Of a DNA stretch of 64,000 nucleotides, positions 45,476 through 55,802 are shown piece by piece; within the stretch, counting starts at the first letter, position 1; the number at the start of each line of letters is the position of its first letter. Source of the DNA: Bimuria novae-zelandiae CBS 107.79 (Eukaryota > Ascomycota > Dothideomycetes > Pleosporales > Didymosphaeriaceae); the NCBI GenBank assembly GCA_010015655.1, contig ML976746.1, positions 124,001 through 188,000 on the forward strand, written 5' to 3'. The notes beneath the pieces are model-generated. The model was not told the origin of the DNA and searched no databases. It saw only the letters and a list, made by a program, of their open reading frames with translations. The position numbers were made by a program, and so were the translations under genes.

Positions 45476-48400
45476 TGTTAATACGGCAATAGGCTATTGG
45501 ATCAAGACTTCGTTGCAATAATGTGGTATTGATTTAATTCTTAATTGCAGATCTATTGTGGTGGGCTATTGTGAGAAGTATTTATCAAGCGTGGTTTGTC
45601 CCTTACTAGCCTAATTAGGACTAGCGTAATAAACTACAGGCAAACTGCGTAATAAACCGTAGGCAAACTATATAGTGGTGAAAGCTATAGCAGTGTTACG
45701 CAGGTTTAAAGCTAATACTAGCTATCTTTTCTTTTATGCTACATGTGGCCAGTTTAGCCTAGAACGCTTAAATCTGCAATAAAACACAATCTGTAATAGT
45801 TACTAGTTTTCTAACTAGACTAGCGCTAGTGCGCGTCCTCTTAGTGCCTATCTCGCTGCTCCTTTTACAGACTTACTACTTCTTGCTATCGTAATTATAC
45901 TCTAGGGTGTTAACTTTAGTATAATTGACCCAGCCTTGCACACGAAGCTTAAGCTGGTTATAGTTAATAAGATGCTCTATAGCTAAGTTAGAGCTAGCCT
46001 TAGTTATTAAGTCTGCTAGATTGTCACGTCTATTAATCTAGCGGATATCTATAAGATTATTACGCTTATAGGCCTTACGCAAAGCTGTAATGTTAATTAT
46101 AAAATGCTTCTCTTTAGTGGTACTAAGCTTATTAAGGTAATTATATAAGGAGCGTGAGTTAGTGCACACGACGATAGAGATATTAAGAAGGTTAAGTCGC
46201 TACATAATTATATTAATTATACCGCTAATTATAATTATAATGTTAACTCTATAGGCTATCGCGTAGATTTTAGATATAAGGATACTACGAGTGACGCGCT
46301 TACACTTAGCGGATAACTAGTAAATAATATTACTAGTAAACTTAAAGTTACGATTGCTATTTTTAGTCTTATTACTAAGCGTGATTACGAAGCCTATTTG
46401 TAATAACATGTCCTTATTATTAGTAAATAATACGTTAATAAAGGCGTATAGCTTTAAGTTGCTTAAGTCTAGTAGGATGAAGTTAAGGCCGCGAGTAATA
46501 TTCTCCTTCTACTAAATAATGCGCTTATTTAATCTGGCAATTTCTTCTTTTGTAGGCTCACTTGCTTAGGCTACGGCGGCGAGGTCGAAGCTCGCCTTAG
46601 GTTAATAGATTATTATAATATAAGCACCTCGAGCACGCTATTAAATGTATAATTACTTATTATTAGCTATTTCTAGCTTCTCGCCTTGCTTTTTCTGGCG
46701 CAGAGTAATGGCGCGATTATTATTATTAAGCTTAATAATATAGCTATTAAAGTTAATTTACGCGTCTGGTGAGAGAAACTGCTTAGGCTTGGCCTTAAAA
46801 CGCAGCTCTTAGTCCTTAAGGTCTATAAAAGCTTTATTAGATAGACTAAGCGTATTGTTAGTTTGTATGCTAATAATGCCAAAGCACTTGCTATTAGCCT
46901 TACTAATAAGTAGGTATAGATTATAAGTAGATGTTACTATATAGAGAGTCTTGGTGTGGTGTTTATTATACGTTAACCACTAATAGGCACCTGCTTTAGC
47001 AATGCCGTATAGCAGCTTAATAATAACTATAACTATGTTTGTTGGATAACTTTCCTTAAGCTAGGCTGGTATGTCAGCCATAATAGTACGCTGGAGTGGA
47101 TCATCCGATTACGTATAGGCCTGAGTAATGTCACGGAGCCAGAGGTACATGCCCAGCTTTAATAGTAATAGTGCTAGAGCAATAATCACACGCTGGCTTG
47201 CACGCTAGATAGTGGGAGACTATATTAGGATAAGCTTCTTATTATTATTAGCGTATTCTTAGATAACAAGACAGGACTTCTTATACGGGCGATTAGTAGT
47301 CTTACCCTTAACTTTATTAACGATGCGTGACTTAAAAATGCGGACCTTATTATAATAGTAAGGACTATACTTTTTAAAGCAAAAGCTATCTTATGTTATA
47401 AGGGCGTTAATCTCTGCCTTTATAGATACTTTAAATAGTTACTTTAGTATTATAATCTTGCTGACTGCTCGCAGCTTCTTAGCTAGGACAAGATTATTAC
47501 GCTTACGTTAATTAAGGTTAACTATAGTAGTTATAACTTTATTAGGTTTTAGCTTGTTCCTTAAGCCTTTTAGCCTACCGCGCTTACGCTTAGGCGCGGG
47601 CTCCTTTATAATAGAAGTAAAATTATTGTTAGAGCTACTATTATCCTTATCCTCTGCGGGAGGGATAATAATAGTTGTATTGTCTGCATAATACGGGCGC
47701 ACTATAGTAATGCAGAAGGTGACTTATTTATTATTAATTTTAATAACCACGGATTACTTGTTAACGTGGAGGGTAATTATCTAATGCGGGCTAGACTATC
47801 TATAGTTCTTTCGCTAGACCTTAACGCTGCTTAGAATAGGCAATAGTAAGATATTAGTTACGTTAGGACTATTATAAGTTGCAAGAGCCTTATTAACTTA
47901 GCGCTTTACCTTAATTTTACGTACTTTAGCTATTGCTTTGCGCACTGTAGCGTCGCAGGCAGTAATAGACGGTAATAGTAGTAATTTCTTTAACAGGCGA
48001 GGATATGCTCTAAAGACGAGAAGAGTTAGGATAAGTCTATTAAAATCTGCGGTGTTATTAATAGCCTTAATAGCTATCTGTAAGATATGTTCGGGAGCAA
48101 TTGTGCGTCTAACGTCTGTAGAAATTACCCTATAAGTACGGCGGATGGGAGCATAATAGCGCTTAACCTTACTAATTAAATAATATGCCTCTACTAGGAC
48201 TTCCTTAACCTCGATTGCAAGTGACGTAGCATTATTAATAAACTTATTAGTAATAAAGTTCTTGCTAGTATCTGTCTTAATAACGTTAGGAGGACTAACG
48301 TACATGTCGATCTACATGGCGCGAAGGAGATCCCAAGTAGTGTTTGCCTAGATATTTAGTATAAATTAAGTAGCTTAAAAAGCTGTGGCTTTATTAACTA

Positions 48401-51293
48401 CGTGGAGCACTGGTTTCTAATTAATGTATATTACATTAATAATAACGTATAAGTTAAAGTCTATGTTATCGCGAATAGTAAAGCGGAAACGGCTAGGTGC
48501 TTTACTATAGATTTAACACTAGTGACAGTACTTATTAATACGATTAATAATGTCCTTATTAATATCTTTATAGCCTGCTTTGCTAAGGATCTTGTGCAGT
48601 TATCTAGTAGTAGGATAGCTAAAGCGTTAGTAAAGCTAGCGCAGCTTAGTCTTAGTTAAGTAGTAGATAACAGTCTCTTGTTTATTAAGCAGGAGCTATA
48701 GATGTCCCTATTTACGGACAATTAGGAATTCTTTGCTACCTTGAACGAGCATATTATCGATGTTATTAAAGAAGATACTATGATAATCTATATTATTTAA
48801 GCAGAGTAGAAATGGTGTGTTAGTTAGTATTACTGTAAAGGTGATTATACTAAATGGCGTGCTGACATTAACGTCGCTAAAGGAGAAATACTCTAGATTA
48901 TCTCTAAATTAGATTTGATAACGTCCTGCGGTAGACTTATTAATAACTATAGATAGTTAGATAAGCTATAGCGCCTTTACTTGTGTCTTGCTAGTAGTTA
49001 AGACACTAGCTACACTAGTGTTAGGCATAATACCTTAAAAGATATCTGCGCCGTAGCGTGAATTAAATAAGAAGAGTTAAGCATCTTTATTTACTTTACT
49101 AAAGATATAAGGATTATCGCCTATGATTACATAAAGTGTGGCAGCGTTATTAAGGCTAGAGATAATAGCGTTGCTATTAACCTTGCCGCAGGATGCAGTT
49201 AAGTAGACTTAGTTAGTAAAATATACTTTAATATTATTATTACTAGCATTATTGTCGCTGTCGTTGCTGTCTTTAAGCTCTATGCCTTTATAGCCGGCGA
49301 GAAACACTTTATAGCTTAGGGTATTAGGATTATCTTAAGCGTATTAGTTATAGCGTTGGCGATGCTCCATGCGCTCCTTCTTTAAGTATTAAGTTAACTA
49401 GCACTTAGGCTGCTTATAGATAAAGTATGTCTTATTATAGTAATTACCTAAGTAGTTTAACTAATAGTTATTATTATTAAATTAATTGCCGCGCGATCCG
49501 CCTTGACCTTAATAGTGGTGGCTATAGTAGTTATTATCTAATAATCCTGTAGCTTATTAATTATTATAGATATAGTGGTAATTAGTGTAATACTACTTAT
49601 CTGCATCTTGTGATAGAAACTGGCTATTAGGATAATAGCTTAACTATATGCTAACTGCGTTGCGGAGATCTGCAGTAACACCTTTAAATATAGTTGCTAG
49701 CTTTAAGCAAGCTATAGTAGTTACTTTAATATTATAACATGCGCTAAGGAGCTATTGCGCAAGCAAATGCTAATTATAGCTCTTACCCTAGTCCTATAAT
49801 AGTGCTTAATAGAGCATGTTTATCTTACTAATAACTATTTTAAGACACTCTATAGGGTCTTTCTTAGGGTTAGTAGTTATAACGCTCTTAAGCGTAGTGC
49901 TATGTCACTCCTGGAGGTACATCTAGTAAGCTTGTGTGGTGTTAAAGTACGTGCGCAGCTTATTAAGCATTATATTATAAGTAAGCGTAAGCGCCTAGGG
50001 AGTAATATAATTATAGTAATACTAAAGCGCTTAGCTAGTGAGCATAATAAAGAGTGCTATTTTATACTACTTATCCTTATTAATCCTAATCTTGGTGCAA
50101 AGGTTATTGAACACCTTAATCTTCGTCTTAAGGATATTGTATTTATTACCTAAATACTTCTGCTCCAGCGTGTATAGCTTAGTAAGGTTAGTAAGCAAAT
50201 AAGAGTTATTCTGCACAAGCGTAAATCTAGGTTGTAATAATAATAATAATCCTCTACCTAGCGGAGCTCGCTACTGCCACTATTATTTTTTATTATCTAC
50301 GATCTGGTGGCACTTGAAGCCTTTGCAAAGCCTTATAAGCTTAAGATACTTAGTAGGCCATTTTAGGACGGCGGTTAATGTAAGGAGTTCTGCGAATTAG
50401 TTAGGGAGATTATTACTATTACCTTGCTTAATATAGATGCCTTACTAGCGAAGGAGCTCTTTAAGTGCTTTTTAGATGCGCTTGTTAATGCTATTAAAGA
50501 GATTATAGGTGAAATTCTCGAAATGCTCCTTAAACTTAAGTAGTAAAAATAGGTTAAATATGTTATCTTCTTCTACCTATATCATCTAGTTAATAGCTAT
50601 AGTGTTAAGTTTATCTATATTAACAGTAGTGTTAGCGATATTAAAATCTTAGTTAGCGTACTAGTCCTTATAGATTATCTTGTCTAGGTACTACAAGCGA
50701 TCCTTTGTTTAGGTGTACTTTATAATAGCGTTTTAGATATAGGCCTGTAATTAGTGTGATTTAATAAGAGTTAGCGTGGTTGACGCAAATCTCCTTCCAA
50801 ACTGAGCCTTGGTAGGGACAATCCAGGCGGAGAGATCCTTCAAATACGAGGCGCCGCTGATCCTGATACAGGATAGCAGTGAGCTTGTCGTACCTATACT
50901 TCGCACTAGCGATGCTGTATCCTGGGCCTTGGTAGGGGAGGAGGCATGCGCTAACCGCTTCTATCGCCAGAATACTTAGCCTGAAACGTGCGCTGAGATT
51001 CCCTGTACACAGTATATCTTGCCGATCTGTGGTGTAGCAACCACTGACCAGTGTTGATACGGTAATAGGCTGTTGGATCAAGACTTCGTTACAACGATGT
51101 AGTATTGATTTAATTCTTAATTACAGATCTATTATGGTGGGCTGTTATAAGAAGTATTTATTAAGCGTAGTTTGTCCCTTGCTAGCCTAATCAGGACTAG
51201 CGTAATAAACTACAGGTAAACTGCGTAACAAACCGCAGGCAAACTGCATGGCGGTGAAAGCCGTAGCAGTGTTGCGCAGGTTTAAAGCCAACA
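45476..51293 (-). mobile_element. Copia-2: complete RIP-ruined Ty1/Copia element
   Basis: Two 242-bp LTRs (45476-45717, 51052-51293), TGTTRATACGG...TTTAAAGCCAACA, are flanked by a perfect ttact duplication (45471-45475, 51294-51298). Minus-strand order: gag near 49400-50750; integrase at 47898-48305 (the longest open stretch, 135 codons, with MYVSPPNVIKTDTSKNF and KVKRYYAPIRRTYRVI); a Lys-rich linker at 47508-47702; reverse transcriptase at about 46500-47400 (SPTIQRASQRVIIALALLLL, YLWLRDITQAYT, IIKLLYGIAKAGAYQW). The stretch 50760-51051, just inside the 5' LTR, kept normal composition and is the leader. It is inserted 73 bp from Gypsy-2 in the same pogo-like host. Confidence 0.93.
47898..48305 (-). 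pseudogene. Copia-2 integrase segment, 135-codon open stretch
   Basis: This part of the Copia-2 polyprotein carries the fungal Copia integrase core after its catalytic aspartate region: VSPPNVIKTDTSKNF, then VLVEAYYLISKVKRYY, where the expected acidic residue of the third catalytic position is not evident. It stays open only by chance between RIP stops and is not an independent gene. Confidence 0.85.
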
Positions 51294-51840
51294 TTACTAA
51301 AATTAAGCTCTTACCGTACTTTATTACTATTTTTAAAGCTATTATTACTTAAAGTAATATTTAAAAAAAATTTAAGGCGCTAGCCTTATTTCCCTTAACC
51401 TAAAAATAATAATGTTAAAGCTTAATATTTATCTATATATACCTTTACTTTATACTATACGCGATAGTGCGTAGTACTTATAAATATTTAATAATACTGT
51501 AGAATTTAACATATATTTAACGCTAGTAAAGAAGAAGATTTAAAAGTACCTAAATAACTTTTTAATAAGTATAGTTAAAACTATTAAAATAATAGTAAGA
51601 AGTATAGTAATAGTGGCGTATAACCTAGTTTTAGCGTAAAAGTAAATTATTTAGCTTTAAGCTACTAATAAGGCTCCCACGTAATAAAAATTATAAAAAA
51701 AAATAACTATAGTAAAAAGAAGTTCGTATAGCTACTAATAGCTAGTAACTAGCTACTTTACAGAACTTTATAGCGCTATAAATATTATAGTAAGGCTAAG
51801 TATAATTTACGCACGTGTAAAAAAGAAGTGAATTGTTAAT

Positions 51841-52096
51841 AAGGCTCTCATAGCTAGCAGTACATAGGATGAGCATAGTACGACAAGGTAGGAGTTTTAT
51901 ACGGAGTGCACAGCGTACGGAGTAATAGGGAGGATAACTGGTTCGTGTAATTGCTCTGTCTCTCTATTGTACGAACGAGGGTGGCGATATTTCAGGAGGC
52001 GAGCTACGCACGGACATTACATGAGACAATCACGTGATCACGTGCTGGGCCTTGTAGAATACCCTTCGCCGTATCGCCCCTGCGTACGGACATAAA
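51841..52096. mobile_element. 256-bp non-RIP insertion near the end of the pogo-like element
   Basis: A block with normal composition is flanked by tgttaat (51834-51840 and 52097-52103; eight bases if one mismatch is allowed). The related pogo end at 63724-64000 lacks this block and is continuous across the site (complement around 63868-63895), which proves an insertion. No inverted termini or frame were found. A palindromic tcacgtgatcacgtg lies near 52030. Confidence 0.65.
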
Positions 52097-52380
52097 TGTT
52101 AATTTTAAGTAAATTAGCCCACTATAATTTCTTATAACTATTTATGCGCTTTCTATACTATTATGTAGAGTGTAAATTTTAATAGAGTCTTAGCGTTTCC
52201 GGCTACTCGCTTGTGTCGGTCACTCGCTTGTGGAGTACGTTAGCTTAAATATATAGTAGATCTTAATCTAAAACCTTTACTAATATAGGTTTCTATATAA
52301 ATTTTATATAATTTAATATTAAAGTTAGTTTTCTACTAAGATTAGAGATATAGTCTAATTAATTAATATTAGATAGTCCG

Positions 52381-53112
52381 TGTACGGGAGATGTTAACAA
52401 TGCGAGGGATAATATAGAGAGACACAAGGATCACAACGATAGCAGCGCACTATAATGTTGAAAACGGGTGCTATTGCGCCAATACATCTGGCACGAGTGT
52501 ACCACGGCCGGACTGAGCGGTTAGAATTTGGAAGCATTAATGCAAATCCGCGCTATTCCCTCGAGACCGTCACGAGTACGAACAAACACGAGCTGGGACT
52601 CGAATTAGGAAAGCAAAGGGCACCGCCACGCGCCACGCAAGCCTCTACGCATCCAAAAAACAAAGCCTGTTGGCTCTGGACGCCCAGCCCCAAGCCACGG
52701 CGCCGTCAAACAGGTCTGCACTGGGCAGGGCGTCGTCAGAGCCGCTGAACCCCGGCCTCGAAACAAATACGATCTGTGCTCATACGCGTCATTACTATTT
52801 TCGCCTCAGTCTTCGCATAAGACCCCAGCGAAATTCCTGGGGTGGAAACCCCTTCTTTTGAACTTCCCCTCCGTGACAGGTACTATTCGCTTTTTGTTAG
52901 TTTCTGGACCTCGTCTTTTTCTTGCGCTATTAGCATTGTGCGCGTAGGTACTGGCTCCTTGTTGCAGGAACGCTACACGACCCCGGCTCGCGCGTTGCAC
53001 ATCGGTCCCGTTACGGAACTCTAACTTGTTGAGCGTCAGATTGTTTGACCGTGCCGCTTCCGACTGTGTTGTATATAGGTCGTCGCGCAGAAGTCCAGAC
53101 TCTCACCCGATA
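52381..53112. other. Upstream region of the aspartic protease gene
   Basis: RIP ends at about 52380. The next 700 bp have normal composition. A 97-codon plus frame at 52455-52748 has no recognisable family and I do not call it. The promoter of the protease should lie here, with a pyrimidine-rich stretch around 52850-52930. Confidence 0.4.
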
Positions 53113-54803
53113 ATGAAAAGTTCAACGCTGGCGCTGGCTGCGCAGCTGGTGACGTTGGGGTGTTCCTTCAAACTCGTCAAGCGAGAGGTAAGCGCCTTTT
53201 GGCTTCTCCATATCCAGCTCATCCCGCATCCCGCATCCCGCCTTGGTAATAGATGGCACGAAACAGCGTTCTCTCGTCTGAACGCATGTGGGAAGAATGC
53301 GCTGACTGAAGCAGAACCCCAGGGTGGTGAAAGCCGACCTCCACCGCCGTCATGTAAATCCCCTTGACCACGACCGGTTGCGGAGGCGAGACACAGTGCA
53401 GGTATCGCTGGACAACCTCGAGACGCTCTATTTTATGAACGCTAGCCTGGGCACGCCGGCACAGAACTTCCGTCTACACATCGATACGGGAAGCAGCGAC
53501 CTCTGGGTCAATGCTGCCAACTCGGCACTCTGCTCCAATCGTGCCCTGCCCTGCGACGCGGCGGGGGTATATAACGCGAACGATTCGTCAACATATGAAT
53601 ACGTAAACAGCATTTTCAACATCTCATACGTAGATGGGTCGGGCGCATCGGGCGACTATGCCAAAGATACATTCAACATGAATAATGTCGATATCAACAG
53701 ACTGCAATTCGGTATCGGTTACGAGTCAAGCTCCCCGGAGGGCATCTTAGGCATCGGGTACATGGTCAACGAGGTCCAAGTCAACCGCGCACGCCTGGAC
53801 CCGTATTCGAATCTGCCCCAGAAGCTGGTGGATGACAACAAAATAAACACAAACGCCTACTCACTTTGGCTCAATGATCTGGACGCATCGACCGGCAGCA
53901 TCTTGTTTGGTGGTGTGGATACAGACAAGTTCGAGGGCACTCTGAGTAAACTTCCGATCATTCCGGAGTCGGGAGTGTACGCTGAGTTCATCATTGCGCT
54001 GACGTCCTTGGGTGCGGATGGGAAAAAGGGCTCCATTTTCGAGAACGAGCAAGTAGCCGTGCTGCTCGACTCCGGCTCGTCTCTTATGTATCTGCCTAAC
54101 AATGTCGCCACGTCATTGTACAACAAATACAACGCAAGATATGATTCAACACAAGGTGCGGCTCTCGTCGACTGCGATCTTGCGAATCAAGAAGGGTCGC
54201 TAGATTTTACCTTTTCCCAGGACGGGCCTACCATCTCGGTTCCTCTTAACGAGCTTGTATTACTCATGGGTTACCAGCGTGGCCAGCCTGTGTGCATTCT
54301 TGGTATCGGTCCTGCCGGTGATTCGGTTTCGGTTCTTGGCGACACCTTTCTGCGGTCCGCCTACGTGGTCTACGACCTTGGGAACAACGAGATTGCGCTT
54401 GCACAGACAGTGTTCAATGCTACCCAATCGAACATTCAAGAGATTCAATCAGGAGACGACGGAGTAAGCCTTGGCCAAGAGACCTGTGTTCGCGGTCGCG
54501 GAAGACACACCTCCTCGCTTGACTGGAACTCAGGATCATCTTCTCTCTGCATTTTTGATTTTTTGCTGACGTTTTTGTTCGCATTTTCAGGTACCCAGCG
54601 CTACAGGAGTCTCCCACCCAGTCTCCTCCCTCAGTGTACAAGGCGGCGGCGGTCGCATTAACGGCCCGTCCGTCTCAGGATCACCGGACACCCCAAACCC
54701 GCAATCGAGTGATTCCGGATCCCCGGCCGCTACCCCAATGCCATGGCACGCTGCTGGTGCCGCGATCGCCGGCGGGATCATGATGGGTTTCAACGGGTTT
54801 TGA
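53113..54803 (+). CDS. Secreted pepsin-family (A1) aspartic protease, three exons, yapsin/candidapepsin-like
   Basis: Exons 53113-53187, 53315-54463 and 54591-54803 with two 127-bp GT-AG introns (GTAAGC..GCAG and GTAAGC..TTCAG), all phase 0, give 478 residues. Residues 1 to about 18 form a signal peptide; a propeptide ends at a dibasic RLRRR around 46-50. Catalytic aspartates are D82 in IDTGSSDLW and D277 in LLDSGSS; a GILGIG loop lies at about 168-173. Secreted A1 proteases of this kind hydrolyse proteins at acidic pH. The third exon adds a Ser/Gly/Pro-rich stalk and ends in a weakly hydrophobic tail (AGAAIAGGIMMGF), compatible with a GPI anchor as in yapsins or fungal opsB, but the tail is short, so anchoring is inference. 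There is no RIP and no break; it is probably functional. Confidence 0.9.
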
Positions 54804-55579
54804 GCCCAACGAACGTGTACATCTGTGTTCTATTTGACTTTTTCATGACGACTACATTTAACTGCATAGGGACGGTGTTTGATGATTGGATATTTCAGGA
54901 ATCGGATAACGGTCTGCATGGTACAGTGGCATATGGGACCTCCTAGGAAGATGTTTCTCGCTGAATAGTTCGCACTTATTGTATAGTCTTTAGCGTTGAA
55001 AAACGCCTGTGAATACTCACACGTAAATTCCATCACACCTTCGAGGCCCGGCTTGATGACACTCCATGTCGCTGAACCCGTGGCTGTACCTGCTGTCACT
55101 CCATGTGCCTAGCCGTTACAATTATCCATACTCGCAGTAACATAGGCCCTTTGAGGGGATCCTACGTGGAGAGCGATTCTATGTTAGTACTCATAGCCAT
55201 CCCGCATCAGGCTTCAGGGCTCTCCAAAGATCTCGAGCTAAGGTAGTAGGGTCTATTTCCACGATAGCTCACACGCCTAGTTCGCCCACTACTACTCCTT
55301 CTGTACTTCAAACAAGCACACTAACCCCGCTGTAACCTCCAGATGCCGGGTGATCTAACACCTGTCGGCCGGTGTCTGTGCAACAGCGACAAGACTTGGT
55401 TGTACCGACCTGTCATCGAGGGACCGATCGCGTTTCACCGTCTCTTGGGCAACGGGCACCGGCTTCGTGCAAGTATAACATTAAGGTCCCTGCATGAGAG
55501 GGCGTATTTTCAACGTGAACGCTCGATGACGGTTTTCCGAGGGCGAACTGCGGGTCAGGGTCCTGTCAGCATGGCGTAT
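54804..55579. other. Unique DNA downstream of the protease
   Basis: Composition is normal. Frames such as 55343-55816 have no recognisable family, and that one runs into a repeat, so no gene is called. Confidence 0.4.
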
Positions 55580-55800
55580 CGATGCCACGCACAGCTTCCC
55601 CCGGATCTGTTGTGCTTGAAAACCGGGGAAAATCTTGGCAAAACCTTAATTATTTTCGCGCGCCAGCCACTTTGTGCACAATATCTAAACGCTAACAGTA
55701 CGCGTCCTATTACCTTTGCTACGTTAATTAACACTATAAACACGTCTATACTAACTTTTTTTTTAGTGTTGCAGTTGTGCGAGACCTCCCTAGACGCCTT
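55580..55800 (-). repeat. Dispersed repeat of about 200 bp, inverted copy of 61870-62075
   Basis: The core ggcgcgcgaaaataattaagg and the neighbouring ttttgccaagattttcccc (here as complement, 55619-55672) match 61999-62040 with few changes, and weaker similarity extends toward 61870. A third partial match is at about 32545-32625. No coding function. The repeat ends immediately before the ATG of the 55803 ORF. Confidence 0.65.
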
Positions 55801-55802
55801 GA

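Larger units (their letters stand above)
37727..52240 (+). mobile_element. pogo-like DNA transposon hosting Gypsy-2, Copia-2 and a 256-bp insert
   Basis: Ends: 37727 reads ACGTATCC..AAGCGAGTGATCGG and 52240, on the other strand, ACGTACTCCACAAGCGAGTGACCG; the inverted repeats extend for about 60 bp and are bounded by TA (37725-37726, 52241-52242). The plus-strand DDE transposase remnant has LEEGSTSRLDFYSF..., SYRLLIIDG-like and NKTITLYIPLYI regions, stops at 38782 (Gypsy-2), resumes for 73 bp at 45403 (LLVKKVYRYQVKDLIRNY), stops at 45475 (Copia-2), and resumes at 51294 (KIKLLPYFITIFKAIIT). Without inserts it is about 2.1 kb. A related end begins at 63724. Confidence 0.85.
32851..52380 (+). mobile_element. 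piggyBac-like element A, 5'-truncated host of a multi-level nest
   Basis: Host sequence remains in three pieces: 32851-33457, 37098-37726 and 52243 to about 52380. Joined, they are colinear with the piggyBac-like copy B (60500-61830): shared are the TAATTATTTTATACTAGA start, the KFNKNLL-like and KDN regions, and the run into CTTAA...AAAACC after the pogo insertion. The plus-strand transposase frame is ruined by RIP. The upstream third seen in copies B and C is missing, so copy A is truncated at about 32851 and sits head-to-head with copy C. Confidence 0.75.
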
